Assembly: GCA_035253645.1 (NCBI GenBank)
Contig: DATFBW010000275.1
Coordinates: 1-6,114 of the forward strand
Direction of reading: 5' to 3'
DNA: 6,114 bases
Source of the DNA: DASYRX01 sp035253645
GTDB lineage: Bacteria > Gemmatimonadota > Gemmatimonadetes > Gemmatimonadales > Gemmatimonadaceae
Shown: piece by piece, positions 5,358 through 6,114 of the stretch
Layout of the letters: every line of letters begins with the position of its first letter
How positions within the stretch are numbered: position 1 is the first letter of the stretch
Program-made: the position numbers and the translations under genes
Notes under the pieces: generated by a model
Told to the model about the DNA's origin: nothing
Seen by the model: the letters and a program-made list of their open reading frames with translations, nothing else
The model's database searches: none

Positions 5358-6114
5358 ATGGCCAGTAAACAAGCGACCGCAGCCGCCGCGAAGATTGTTC
5401 CACACCTCTGGTTCGACGACAACGCCGTAGAAGCGGCGAAGTTTTACGGTTCTGTCTTTCCAGAATCGCACGTCGACAGCGTGACTCCCCTTCCGGCTGA
5501 TTCGCCGAGTGGCCCGGTTGGCTCCGTGGATATTGTCGAGTTCGAGCTCTTCCGCCAGCCGTTCATGGCGATCAACGCCGGTCCGCTCTTTCAGTTCAAT
5601 CCATCCATTTCCTTCATGGTCAACTTTGATCCGCTGTTCTTCGGGCCGCCGGCATCGCGCGAGAAAGAAGCCCGAAAGAAGATCGATGAGGTCTGGGAAA
5701 AGTTGTCTGCGGACGGAAAGGCGCTGATGCCTATCGGCAAGTACCCGTTCAGCGAGCGTTACGGTTGGGTCCAGGACAAATATGGCCTCTCATGGCAACT
5801 CATTCTCACCAAACCCGAGGGCGGCGATCCACGGCCACCAGTCGTGCCTTCCCTGATGTTCACGGAGGAAAACTCCGGCAAGGCTGCAGAGGCAGTCGAC
5901 TTCTATCTCTCCGTATTCAGGAATTCCAAGCGCGGTGTGCTGTTCCGCTACGGACCCAACCAGCCGCCTGACAAGGAAGGAACTGTGATGTTCTCGGACT
6001 TCATGCTGGAGAATCAGTGGTTCGCGGCGATGGACAGCGCGCAGCCGCATGGCTTCGTCTTTAACGAGGCCATCTCCCTAATGGTCAACTGCGAGGACCA
6101 GAATGACATCGATT
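5358..6114 (+). CDS. Two-domain VOC superfamily (PhnB-like) protein; 3' end cut by window edge
   Basis: 252 codons are visible in an open frame that continues past the right edge. The protein resembles the PhnB-like branch of the vicinal oxygen chelate (glyoxalase/bleomycin-resistance) fold, often labelled '3-demethylubiquinone-9 3-methyltransferase' in databases without biochemical support. Domain 1 spans about 12-152: PHLWFDDNAVEAAKFYGSVF at the start, AINAGPLFQFNPSISFMV (71-88) in the middle, and YGWVQDKYGLSWQLIL (135-150) at the end. Domain 2 begins near 163 with PSLMFTEENSGKAAEAVDFY and reaches ISLMVNCED (239-247), repeating the layout of domain 1; its closing strand is missing. No signal peptide or membrane segment is seen. 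Its function is unknown. It diverges from the amine-type operon across a shared intergenic region, so common regulation is possible but nothing links the functions. It contains no copy of the GTTAGG word frequent in the other genes. Confidence 0.9.
   Translation, partial: MASKQATAAAAKIVPHLWFDDNAVEAAKFYGSVFPESHVDSVTPLPADSPSGPVGSVDIVEFELFRQPFMAINAGPLFQFNPSISFMVNFDPLFFGPPASREKEARKKIDEVWEKLSADGKALMPIGKYPFSERYGWVQDKYGLSWQLILTKPEGGDPRPPVVPSLMFTEENSGKAAEAVDFYLSVFRNSKRGVLFRYGPNQPPDKEGTVMFSDFMLENQWFAAMDSAQPHGFVFNEAISLMVNCEDQNDID

Noticed and set aside
5351..5368. ATG at 5351 as a start for the VOC gene or a leader peptide
   Set aside because: It is out of frame with the VOC protein, ends after five codons, and sits 1 base from the Shine-Dalgarno, too close for efficient use.
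5183..5422. 79-codon minus-strand open frame spanning the intergenic region
   Set aside because: It overlaps the start of the VOC gene, has no Shine-Dalgarno that I could find, and its third-base composition is unlike that of the real genes here. No family is recognised.

Overview
The window comes from a GC-rich bacterial chromosome (roughly 60% G+C by eye). It holds five protein-coding genes and one real intergenic region. Nothing identifies the organism directly. High GC3, Sec-type export signals and a short DNA word repeated at high density (CGTTAGGC and close variants, either strand) fit an environmental, perhaps soil-dwelling, Gram-negative lineage. Gemmatimonadota or a neighbouring phylum is a guess, not a demonstrated assignment. 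No RNA gene, CRISPR array, insertion sequence or phage element was seen.

Right to left on the minus strand is a compact gene set. A glutamine-synthetase-family ligase (5099 to 3708, strong Shine-Dalgarno) is followed after 3 bases by a short-chain dehydrogenase/reductase (3704 to 2931, GTG start). Its stop overlaps the start of an aldehyde dehydrogenase (2934 to 1525) in an ATGA junction. After about 46 to 61 bases comes a Sec-exported, YtcJ-type amidohydrolase that runs off the left edge of the window. The first three are almost certainly one translationally coupled operon. The fourth is probably co-transcribed, but this is not proven.

The ligase looks like the gamma-glutamyl-amine/amino-alcohol ligase branch of the family (PuuA, IpuC and GlnA4 are known members) rather than a nitrogen-assimilating GlnA. 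Ligase plus SDR plus ALDH suggests a route in which an amine is capped with gamma-glutamate, an alcohol group is oxidised to the aldehyde and then to the acid, and the glutamyl cap is later removed. The decapping hydrolase and transporter usual for such pathways are not in the window, and the substrate cannot be read from the sequence.

The intergenic region 5100-5357 separates the operon from a divergent plus-strand gene for a two-domain VOC/PhnB-like protein (5358 onward, cut by the right edge). It contains a 26-bp near-perfect dyad at 5194-5219 that could be an operator or an mRNA hairpin.

The most unusual signal is the hexamer GTTAGG/CCTAAC. It occurs 15 times between 120 and 5187, in both orientations and three reading frames, which points to a DNA-level iterated motif rather than a protein-level one.
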